From positions 1 to 24,921 of the forward strand of contig CAZTGE010000054.1 of assembly GCA_964612995.1 (NCBI GenBank): a DNA stretch of 24,921 nucleotides, given 5' to 3'. Numbering within the stretch: the first letter of the stretch is position 1; each line of letters opens with the position of its first letter. The DNA comes from SLQH01 sp964612995 (GTDB lineage: Bacteria; Planctomycetota; UBA11346). Below are positions 7,412 through 13,793 of this stretch, piece by piece. The translations under genes were made by a program, and so were the position numbers. Under the pieces are notes generated by a model, which saw nothing but the letters and a program-made list of their open reading frames with translations, ran no database searches and was not told where the DNA came from.

Positions 7412-8636
7412 TCTGTGGCGCGCTCTTGGCCACGATGGTCGAGATCGGCGCTGCATGAGGGAGTGGACCGAGCTGCTGGGGAGCGACTTCCAGCGGCTCG
7501 GTCTGTTTCGTCGTCGCGGTCGGCTGAGCACCGTCTATCGCCCCGGACCGGCGGGGCGGCTGATCCCGCACCGGGTCCATCGCCATAGCGACGATGACAT
7601 CATCGGCATCGACGACGAGGGCGAGGAGGTCGTTCTCGACCATGAAGGCACCATCGGCTGGGATGTCGATTGGGACGCCGTCCGGTCGAAGCTGTGTGCT
7701 GGCCTGTCGCTGGAGGCGCTGGATCAGGCCGTCGCCGGACACGGCAGATCCTGGCGATTGGGTCGCTGCGAACTGATCGAGGAGCGTTCGGTTGAGGTCC
7801 ACCTGGTCGCGGAGACGAACCCCGCCGCCCGCGTCGCGGCGCTGCGAACCATCGCGGCCACCGCCTCCTTCGCGGGGGTGGTGCTGCTGCCCACGTTGGA
7901 GCGCATCACCGGTAGCATTCTCGATGTGATGCGGGAGCGAGATCTCGTTCCCGTCTCCATGGCCGATCGCATCGACCTGCACCAGAGTGGCAACCTGGTT
8001 GCCCTGCCCCACCGCGACGCCCTCTTCCGGGAGATCGTCGACAAGCTCGGTATCACGCTCGATTCGGGGCCGCAGTACGTCTTGCACCGCGTCGGTAAGG
8101 CTTGGGACGTCACCTTCGAGGGCGAGACCCGGCGGGTCGATCACCAGAAGGGCATGTCATACCTGGTCTTCTATCTCCTGCAGCGCGACGAGCAGGTCGA
8201 TCCGATTGATGTAGTGGCCACCCTGAGCGGGCGCGATCCCAAGGAGTTCTGGGGCGACACCGGTCCCGTGAACGACAAGAAGGCCAGGGCGCAGTACCTG
8301 GCGGCGATGCTGCGGATCAAAGAGGAACTCGATGACCCCGACATGCCGCTCAGCCTGGAGCGTGAGGAGAAGCTCCGCTCGGACTTCGAGGCCCTCGCCG
8401 CCGAGGTCCGCGCCGGTGAGGCCCTGGGCGGTGGCGATCGGATACGGCCGGTCGGTGAGCGCATCGCCCGGCGCGTCGGCACCGCCATCCAACGACTCCT
8501 GGACGCCCTCGATGACGAGGAGAGCGGGTTCCCCGCTTTCGCGGCCCATGTAAGGGCCGGCATCCCCAACCTGTTCGCCCGACAGCAGAGATACGGGGTG
8601 AATGCCGTGACCTGGGAGAGTTCACGGGCGATGTGA
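7389..8636 (+). CDS. Unknown protein with a C-terminal domain resembling that of bacterial ATPase/regulator proteins
   Basis: A 415-residue protein. ATG 7389 has GGAGAAGG upstream within the previous gene; an internal ATG at 7455 is the alternative. Residues about 236-412 follow a pattern I recognise from the end of large bacterial regulatory ATPases and cyclase-like proteins. It consists of a W-x-V-x-F-E-G opening, G-x-x-Y-L near 255-259, a run of paired helices (ARAQYLAAMLRIKEEL, then REEKLRSDFEALAAEV), GGGDR, ERIARRVGTAIQRLL, and a closing AHVRAGIPNLF with VTWE. In those proteins the domain follows sensor or ATPase modules; here it is joined to a different 230-residue N-terminal part. No catalytic site is seen. 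A regulatory or nucleic-acid-related role is only a guess. The gene ends in the operator-like repeats before the sigma-like gene. Confidence 0.78.
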   Translation: MRTGRISDLWRALGHDGRDRRCMREWTELLGSDFQRLGLFRRRGRLSTVYRPGPAGRLIPHRVHRHSDDDIIGIDDEGEEVVLDHEGTIGWDVDWDAVRSKLCAGLSLEALDQAVAGHGRSWRLGRCELIEERSVEVHLVAETNPAARVAALRTIAATASFAGVVLLPTLERITGSILDVMRERDLVPVSMADRIDLHQSGNLVALPHRDALFREIVDKLGITLDSGPQYVLHRVGKAWDVTFEGETRRVDHQKGMSYLVFYLLQRDEQVDPIDVVATLSGRDPKEFWGDTGPVNDKKARAQYLAAMLRIKEELDDPDMPLSLEREEKLRSDFEALAAEVRAGEALGGGDRIRPVGERIARRVGTAIQRLLDALDDEESGFPAFAAHVRAGIPNLFARQQRYGVNAVTWESSRAM

Positions 8637-8656
8637 GAAGCTCACGGCAGTTGTGA
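8598..8656. promoter_or_regulatory. GTGA/TCAC operator-like cluster upstream of sigma-like gene
   Basis: Six half-sites lie within 59 bases: GTGA at 8598 and 8607, TCAC at 8622, GTGA at 8633, TCAC at 8642, GTGA at 8653. The last four make two TCAC-N7-GTGA palindromes, 8622-8636 and 8642-8656, offset by 20 bases (about two helical turns). They share the consensus TCACGGnnGnTGTGAG over 13 of 16 positions. This looks like a pair of protein-binding sites controlling the next gene. Confidence 0.5.
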
Positions 8657-8663
8657 GGCCGGA

Positions 8664-8677
8664 CCTCCGAAAGGAGG
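8664..8677 (+). promoter_or_regulatory. Hairpin covering the ribosome binding site of the sigma-like gene
   Basis: CCTCC (8664-8668), loop GAAA (8669-8672) and GGAGG (8673-8677) form a perfect five-pair stem with a stable GNRA loop. GGAGG is the Shine-Dalgarno sequence, six bases before ATG 8684. In the mRNA this structure would hide the ribosome binding site and lower or gate translation. Confidence 0.5.
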
Positions 8678-8683
8678 CCCCAA

Positions 8684-9226
8684 ATGGCCCACAACTACCT
8701 CTGCGACTACGCTCGCACCACCATCTCCTGCACCGCTCGGCGACTCGTCGGCCGACATGGTTTCCAACCGCAGGACCGCGAGGACATCGAACAGGATCTC
8801 GCCTGCGATCTCCTCGCCCGACTCCGCAACTTCGATCCCAAGCTGGGCTCGCGCAACGCGTTCATCGCCCGGCGGGTCGAGGCGGCGGCATCCAACCTGA
8901 TCCGCAAGACCAAGGCCGGCAAGCGTCAGGCCACGTTCGAAAACGAGGCCCCGGACGCCGAGGCCGAGTGCGGATTCATCAGCATGGTCGACATCGTCGT
9001 CGACGAGTCCCTCGACGAGGCGGCTCGCGTGCGCGAACTCCGGCAGGACGTGGAAACCGTCCTCTCCGGGCTGCCGAGCGATCTGCGCTCGATCGCCGAT
9101 GACCTGAAGCACGGCACCGAGCGGTCGGTGGCGGCGAAGCACCGCATCTCGCGGCGCCAGCTGCGCAACCGCATCGAACATCTCCGGGACGCCTTCACCC
9201 GCATGGGAATGGCCCCCGCCAACTGA
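8684..9226 (+). CDS. Sigma-70-like regulatory protein
   Basis: A 180-residue protein. The N-terminal half resembles sigma region 2: DREDIEQDLACDLLARL, then a FDP helix start, then AFIARRVEAAASNLIRKTKAGKR with its basic stretch. The C-terminal quarter resembles region 4: DVETVLSGLPSDLRSIADDL, then SVAAKHRISRRQLRNRIEHLRDAF, a helix-turn-helix pattern. A GGAGG lies six bases before ATG 8684. Together these suggest a small alternative sigma factor or sigma-derived regulator that would direct RNA polymerase to phage promoters. Similarity is by pattern only and the region 2 core is divergent, so an anti-sigma-like or plain helix-turn-helix role is possible. It comes just before the recombination and replication genes, a sensible place for a middle- or late-gene activator. 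Confidence 0.65.
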   Translation: MAHNYLCDYARTTISCTARRLVGRHGFQPQDREDIEQDLACDLLARLRNFDPKLGSRNAFIARRVEAAASNLIRKTKAGKRQATFENEAPDAEAECGFISMVDIVVDESLDEAARVRELRQDVETVLSGLPSDLRSIADDLKHGTERSVAAKHRISRRQLRNRIEHLRDAFTRMGMAPAN

Positions 9227-9306
9227 ACCAGCCGGACCAGCTCGGTCGCCGGCGGGTAGGGAATCTGTTGGCGGCCGAGGTCCGCGTCACGCCAAAGGAG
9301 ATCAAC

Positions 9307-10155
9307 ATGGCAAACGTCTTGGAGCGGTGGACCGGACACGGTCGCCACCAGGAACCGCAGCTCACCTTCGACAATCTGATCGTCGAGCCTGCGGATACAT
9401 ATCACTCGAAGCGCGGAGAATATCTGGCGAGCCATCGTCTCGCTGAGTTCCGGGCCAACCCGGTGCTCTTCCGTCGCAAGGAGCTGGGCCTGATCCGTGA
9501 TGAGGAGCGCCCGGCGTTCCTCATCGGTCGCGCCGCCCACACCCTGGTGCTGGAGGGTCGCGAGGTCTTCGAGTCGGAGTTCGCGGTCGGCGGACCGATC
9601 AACCCGCGCACCGGCAAGACCTACGGTATGGGCACGCAGAAGTTCGAGCGGTGGGCTGCCGAGGTCGGCAAGCCGGTCATCAGCGACGACCAGGCCGCGC
9701 TCATCGAACGCATGGCGCTCTCGGTGCGCGAGCACCCGCTGGCCCCGTCCTACCTCGACGCTGGCGTGGCCGAGCGCGTCGGCCGCTGCGAACTGCGCGG
9801 CGTGCCCTGCCAGGCGCGCTTCGATTGGCTCCACCCCGAGAAGGGCCTGATCGATTACAAAACCTCCGACGACCTCTCGGTGTTCGGGTTCTGCGCCCGC
9901 AGCTACGGCTACCTGCACCAGATGGCGTTCTATCGCTCGGTGCTGCGCGCCGTCACCGGCGTCACCGTCCCGGTCCACCTGATCGCCACCGAGAAGCGCG
10001 AGCCCTATCGCTGCGGCGTCTGGCGCATCGCCGACGCGGTGCTCGACCAGGCCGAGAAGGACAACGACGAGGCCATCGACCGCCTGGCCAAGTGTCGCGC
10101 CGAGGACGTGTGGCCGACCGGCTTCGAGGACCTCCAGACCATCGATTACCTCTGA
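9307..10155 (+). CDS. RecE-type PD-(D/E)XK exonuclease (DUF3799-like)
   Basis: A 282-residue protein that would degrade one DNA strand to start phage recombination. Motifs follow the PD-(D/E)XK order of RecE/YqaJ-like nucleases. These are YHSKRGEYLASHRLAEFR near 32-49, FLIGRAAHTLVLEG near 71-84 with His78, E162 in RCEL, RFDW at 171-174, IDYKTS at 182-187 (Asp183, Lys185), and QMAFYR at 205-210. The frame is open upstream to 9268, but AAAGGAG seven bases before ATG 9307 decides the start. It is followed by a RecA-fold ATPase and a DUF669 protein, the usual phage recombination trio. Confident in family and in catalytic residues. Confidence 0.9.
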   Translation: MANVLERWTGHGRHQEPQLTFDNLIVEPADTYHSKRGEYLASHRLAEFRANPVLFRRKELGLIRDEERPAFLIGRAAHTLVLEGREVFESEFAVGGPINPRTGKTYGMGTQKFERWAAEVGKPVISDDQAALIERMALSVREHPLAPSYLDAGVAERVGRCELRGVPCQARFDWLHPEKGLIDYKTSDDLSVFGFCARSYGYLHQMAFYRSVLRAVTGVTVPVHLIATEKREPYRCGVWRIADAVLDQAEKDNDEAIDRLAKCRAEDVWPTGFEDLQTIDYL

Positions 10156-10169
10156 CCGCTCTTCTCATC

Positions 10170-10245
10170 GGAGGGGCCTCACGCCTCCGGCCCGTGCTCG
10201 CTGCGCTCGATGATCATGGGCCTGCGCCTCCGGCCCCTCCGGCCC
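10170..10245. repeat. GC-rich inverted and direct repeats in intergenic gap
   Basis: GGAGGGGCC at 10170-10178 is a perfect inverted match to GGCCCCTCC at 10232-10240. GCCTCCGGCCC occurs at 10183-10193 and 10226-10236, with a further CTCCGGCCC at about 10237-10245. The 130-base gap 10156-10285 holds this structure and a ribosome binding site (GGAGA) but no gene. A long stem-loop, REP-like element or transcript processing site is possible. Confidence 0.45.
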
Positions 10246-10285
10246 ACCCCTGAATCGCAAACGCAACTCAACGGAGACAGCAATC

Positions 10286-11017
10286 ATGCTCGATCGCATC
10301 ATGTCCGGGCCCACGGCCCATCCTCGTCGCATTCTGCTCTACGGCGTCGCCGGCGTCGGCAAGAGCACCTGGGCGGCGAGCGCCCCCAACCCCATCTTCG
10401 TCCAGACCGAGGAGGGCTTGGACGACATCGGCGCCCCGCGCTTCCCCATGGCGTCCTCCTTCGAGGAGGTCATGCAGTACCTGGCCGCGCTCTACCAGGA
10501 GGACCATCCGTACCGCACGGTCGTCATCGATAGCCTCGATTGGCTGGAGCGCCTGATCCACGCCGTGGTCTGCGAGAAGCGCGGCGTCGGCAATATCGAG
10601 GAGATCGGTTTCGCGAAGGGTTACACCTTCGCCCTCGCGCATTGGAAGGACGTGCTCGACGGCCTCGACGCTCTGCGCTCCCAGCGCGGCATGACCGCCA
10701 TCGTCATCGCCCACGCCAAGGTCGAACGCTTCGAGAATCCCGAGACCGACGCCTACGACCGGTATGTGCCCCGCCTGCACAAGGCGGCGAACGCGCTGGT
10801 CACCGAGTGGGCCGACGAGGCCCTGTTCGCCAACTACAAGGTCCACACCCGGACCTCGGATGAGGGGTTCAACCGCAAGCGGGCCCAGGGGCTGGGCACC
10901 GGCGAGCGGATCCTCCGCACCTCCGAGCGCCCCAGCCATCTGGCCAAGAACCGGCTCGGCCTGCCCGACGAGATGCCGCTCGCGTGGGACGCCTACGCCG
11001 AGTTCCTCCCGGCCTGA
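10286..11017 (+). CDS. RecA-fold AAA ATPase (Sak4-like single-strand annealing/recombination protein)
   Basis: A 243-residue ATPase. The Walker A motif is GVAGVGKST at residues 20-28, and a Walker B-like strand TVVIDSLDWL lies at about 77-86. The architecture matches the short AAA_24/Sak4-type RecA-like proteins that phages encode between a RecE-type nuclease and an ssDNA-binding protein, which is exactly this order. The likely job is strand annealing or exchange with the exonuclease product. ATG 10286 has GGAGA upstream. An alternative reading as a general phage nucleotide-binding protein cannot be excluded, but length, motifs and context agree. Confidence 0.88.
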   Translation: MLDRIMSGPTAHPRRILLYGVAGVGKSTWAASAPNPIFVQTEEGLDDIGAPRFPMASSFEEVMQYLAALYQEDHPYRTVVIDSLDWLERLIHAVVCEKRGVGNIEEIGFAKGYTFALAHWKDVLDGLDALRSQRGMTAIVIAHAKVERFENPETDAYDRYVPRLHKAANALVTEWADEALFANYKVHTRTSDEGFNRKRAQGLGTGERILRTSERPSHLAKNRLGLPDEMPLAWDAYAEFLPA

Positions 11018-11061
11018 TCCATCACCGCAACCGCAACCATCAGCAACAAGGAACCATCATC

Positions 11062-11535
11062 ATGGCTCTGCTCAATTTCGACGCCAACAATCACGAACCC
11101 ACCAGCACCGACTTCGAGCCGGTGCCGTCCGGCACCTACATCGCCTGCCTCGTCGGCAGCGAGATGAAGCCGACCAAGGCCGGCAACGGCAAGTTCCTTC
11201 AGCTCGAGTTCGAGATCCTGGAGGGCGAGCACAAGGGCCGGCACCTGTGGGACCGCCTGACCCTGGAACACCCGAACCAGGTCGCGGTGCAGATCGCCAA
11301 GGGGAAGCTCTCGGCCCTCTGCCGCTCGGTCGGTGTGCTCACCCCGCAGGACAGCACCGAGCTGCACAACCTGCCGCTCAGCATCCGGGTGAAGACCAAG
11401 CGCCGCGAGGACAACGGCGAGCTGGGCAACGAGATCACCGCCTTCAAGCCGCGTGACGCCGCCAAGCCGGCGTCCGTCCAGGCCGGGCCCGGCAACGCCG
11501 CCGCGACCACCCGCGCCCCGTGGAAGCGGGGCTGA
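11062..11535 (+). CDS. DUF669 family protein, probable ssDNA-binding protein
   Basis: A 157-residue protein with the DUF669 pattern. It has an N-terminal LLNFDAN, then EPVPSGTYIACLVGSEMK, a GNGKFLQLEFEILEG strand pair, RHLWDRLTLEHPN and a short low-complexity tail ending APWKRG. Family members sit next to phage RecA-like ATPases and are thought to bind single-stranded DNA. The start at ATG 11062 is set by AAGGAA upstream; the frame is open earlier but overlaps the ATPase gene. The acidic or flexible C-terminal tail is in line with SSB-like proteins that recruit partners (inference). Confidence 0.85.
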   Translation: MALLNFDANNHEPTSTDFEPVPSGTYIACLVGSEMKPTKAGNGKFLQLEFEILEGEHKGRHLWDRLTLEHPNQVAVQIAKGKLSALCRSVGVLTPQDSTELHNLPLSIRVKTKRREDNGELGNEITAFKPRDAAKPASVQAGPGNAAATTRAPWKRG

Positions 11536-11567
11536 ACCGAAACCCGACAGCAACAGGAACAACAACC

Positions 11568-11747
11568 ATGGAACATCTCATCGACGCCGTCCTCCACATC
11601 TTCGCCTTCCTGCTGATCTACGCCTTCGTCATCGGTGTGATCTGCTACTTCGCCTGGCTGGTCTGCGACAGCCAGATCCAGAAGCATATCCGCCGCGAGC
11701 ACCGCGAACCCGTCAAGGATGACGCCCCCGCCAAGGAGGCGGTGTGA
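11568..11747 (+). CDS. Small single-pass membrane protein
   Basis: A 59-residue protein from ATG 11568. One long hydrophobic segment spans about residues 5-30 (AVLHIFAFLLIYAFVIGVIC), and a charged cytoplasmic tail ends DDAPAKEAV. Its stop overlaps the GTG start of the RusA gene. It lies inside the replication operon, so expression is early. Function is unknown; small membrane proteins here may affect host membrane physiology or superinfection. Confidence 0.6.
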   Translation: MEHLIDAVLHIFAFLLIYAFVIGVICYFAWLVCDSQIQKHIRREHREPVKDDAPAKEAV

Positions 11748-12091
11748 TCGATCTGGTCCTCCCGTTCCCGCCCTCGGTGAACCACTACTACCGCAGGGTG
11801 GGGTCGCGGACCCTGATCAGCAAGGCCGGTCGTGAATACCGGCGAACCGTGGTCGCCATGTTGCGGCCACGGTTCGCCCGGCCCCTGACCGGCAGGCTCC
11901 ACGTCACCATCCATGCGCACCCGCCCGACCGAAGACGCAGGGATCTCGACAACCTGCAAAAATGCACCTTTGATTCGCTGCAGCATGCCGGGGTCTACGA
12001 GGACGACAGTCAGATCGACTCCTTCACGATCACGCGCTGCAATCCGGTGCCCGGCGGATCTCTGCGCATCACCATCATCGAGGGCTCCTGA
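11744..12091 (+). CDS. rusA: RusA-family Holliday junction resolvase
   Basis: A 115-residue endonuclease that resolves Holliday junctions during phage recombination. Family motifs are visible: PFPPSVNHYYRR at residues 7-18, the acidic motif RRRDLDNLQK at 64-73 with Asp67, Asp69 and Lys73, and GVYEDDSQID at 83-92 with Asp87 and Asp88. The GTG at 11744 overlaps the previous TGA, and its TGA overlaps the ATG of the helicase gene, so the three genes are tightly coupled. The length matches E. coli RusA (120 residues). Confidence 0.93.
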   Translation: MIDLVLPFPPSVNHYYRRVGSRTLISKAGREYRRTVVAMLRPRFARPLTGRLHVTIHAHPPDRRRRDLDNLQKCTFDSLQHAGVYEDDSQIDSFTITRCNPVPGGSLRITIIEGS

Positions 12092-13785
12092 TGCTTCGTC
12101 CGTATCAACAGGCGAGCGTCGATGCGATCTACGAGCATCTGCGCGACCGCGACGACAACCCGTGTGCCGTCCTGCCCACCGCCGCCGGCAAGACCTGGGT
12201 GCTGGCCCAGATCTGCCATGACGCGGTCACGCTCTGGCAGGGCCGCGTGCTCATCCTCGCCCACGTCAAAGAACTGCTGGAGCAGGCGGCGGATAAGCTG
12301 CGTATCGTCTGCGCCGACGTGCCCATCGGCGTCTACTCGGCCGGCCTGAAGCGCCGCGACACCGACGAGCCGATCATCGTGGCCGGCATCCAATCCGTCT
12401 ATCGTCGCGCTGCCGAACTCGACCGCTTCGACCTCATCATCATCGATGAGGCCCACATGATTCCGCCCGATGGCGAGGGCATGTACCAGCAATTCCTGCG
12501 CGAGGCACAGATCGTCAATCCAGACGTGCGGGTCATCGGCCTGACCGCGACGCCGTTCCGGCTCAAGTCCGGCCCGATCTGCGAGCCCGGCAACATTCTC
12601 AACCACATCTGCCATGAAGTCGGGGTGAAGGAGCTGATCCGCGACGGCTACCTGTGCCCGCTGATCTCGAAGGCTGGCGTCAGCAAGGTCGATACCTCGA
12701 ACCTGCATGTGCGCGCAGGTGAGTTCCGCAGCGACGAGGCCGAGGCGTTGATGGACCAGGACGACCTGGTGGTGCCGGCCTGTTCCGAGATCGTTGAGCT
12801 GACCCGCGAGCGCAACGCCGTGCTCATCTTCGCCACCGGGGTCGGCCACGCGAAGCACATCGTCTCCGTGTTGCGCGACGACCACGGCATCGAGGCGGGC
12901 ATGGTCTTCGGCGACACCGCGACCCCGGAACGCGACGCGGTCTTGGCCGAGTTCAAGGCGGGCCGGTTGAAGTATCTGGTCAACGTCAACGTGCTCACCA
13001 CCGGCTTCGACGCGCCGCACATCGACTGCGTGGTGTTGTTGCGCCCGACGCTCTCGCCCGGCCTCTACTATCAGATGGTGGGGCGCGGGTTCCGCCTGCA
13101 TGACTCGAAGACCGACTGCCTGGTCCTCGACTACGGCGGCAACGTGCTACGACATGGCCCTGTCGATCAGCTGCGACTCGACGCCCCAAAGCGCGAGGGT
13201 GACGGCGAGGCCCCGGCAAAGGAATGCCCGGAGTGCCAATCGCTGATCGCGGCCGGCTTCACGGTCTGCCCGCACTGCGGCTACGAGTTCCCACCGCCTG
13301 ATCGGCAGGCGCACGATGCGAAGGCGTCCACCGCCGGCGTGCTTTCCGACCAGTATGAGGACACTGAACATCAGGTGCGCTCGGTCTATTACGCTGTTCA
13401 CACCAAACGTGGCGCGGACGAATCGGCGCCGAAGACCCTGCGGGTCGAGTACGAGATCGGCTGGGGCCGGTGGGCGAAGGAGTGGGTCTGCGTCGAGCAT
13501 GGTGGCGTCAGCCCGTTCGCCCGTTCGAAGGCCGAGACCTGGTGGCGCGAGCGCAGCGACGAGCCCTGCCCGCACACCGCCGCCGATGCCGTGGCCCTTG
13601 CTGAGCAGGGCTGCCTGGCCGAGCCGACCCGCATCACCGTCCGTACCTTCGCCGGCGATGAGTACGACCGCATCGTCGCCTACGAGATGGGGCCGAAACC
13701 GGAGCCGCGCCAGCCGGGCGAGGACCGAGAGGAGCCGGTGCCGATCAGCGCCTGGGACGACCTCGATGACGAGCCTCCCTTTTGA
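12091..13785 (+). CDS. Superfamily 2 DEAD/DEAH-box DNA helicase
   Basis: A 564-residue helicase. The Q-like start is LRPYQQASVDAIY. Motif I is LPTAAGKTW at about 28-36, motif II DEAH at 119-122, motif III GLTATPFR at 150-157, FVNVNVLTTGFDAP-like motif V near 298-309, and motif VI QMVGRGFR at 328-335. A zinc ribbon follows (Cys379, Cys382, Cys393, Cys396), then a 160-residue C-terminal region. This is the phage version of the UvrB/RecQ-type nucleic-acid translocase often paired with a primase, and it would unwind DNA for replication. It begins on the TGATG overlap with rusA and ends just before the primase gene. Confidence 0.92.
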   Translation: MLRPYQQASVDAIYEHLRDRDDNPCAVLPTAAGKTWVLAQICHDAVTLWQGRVLILAHVKELLEQAADKLRIVCADVPIGVYSAGLKRRDTDEPIIVAGIQSVYRRAAELDRFDLIIIDEAHMIPPDGEGMYQQFLREAQIVNPDVRVIGLTATPFRLKSGPICEPGNILNHICHEVGVKELIRDGYLCPLISKAGVSKVDTSNLHVRAGEFRSDEAEALMDQDDLVVPACSEIVELTRERNAVLIFATGVGHAKHIVSVLRDDHGIEAGMVFGDTATPERDAVLAEFKAGRLKYLVNVNVLTTGFDAPHIDCVVLLRPTLSPGLYYQMVGRGFRLHDSKTDCLVLDYGGNVLRHGPVDQLRLDAPKREGDGEAPAKECPECQSLIAAGFTVCPHCGYEFPPPDRQAHDAKASTAGVLSDQYEDTEHQVRSVYYAVHTKRGADESAPKTLRVEYEIGWGRWAKEWVCVEHGGVSPFARSKAETWWRERSDEPCPHTAADAVALAEQGCLAEPTRITVRTFAGDEYDRIVAYEMGPKPEPRQPGEDREEPVPISAWDDLDDEPPF

Positions 13786-13793
13786 GGTCCGGC

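Noticed and set aside
8926..9978. Minus-strand open frame across the sigma-like and RecE-type genes
   Set aside because: Antisense shadow, unsupported by any motif.
12010..13101. Minus-strand open frame in the helicase gene
   Set aside because: Antisense shadow of a motif-complete SF2 helicase.
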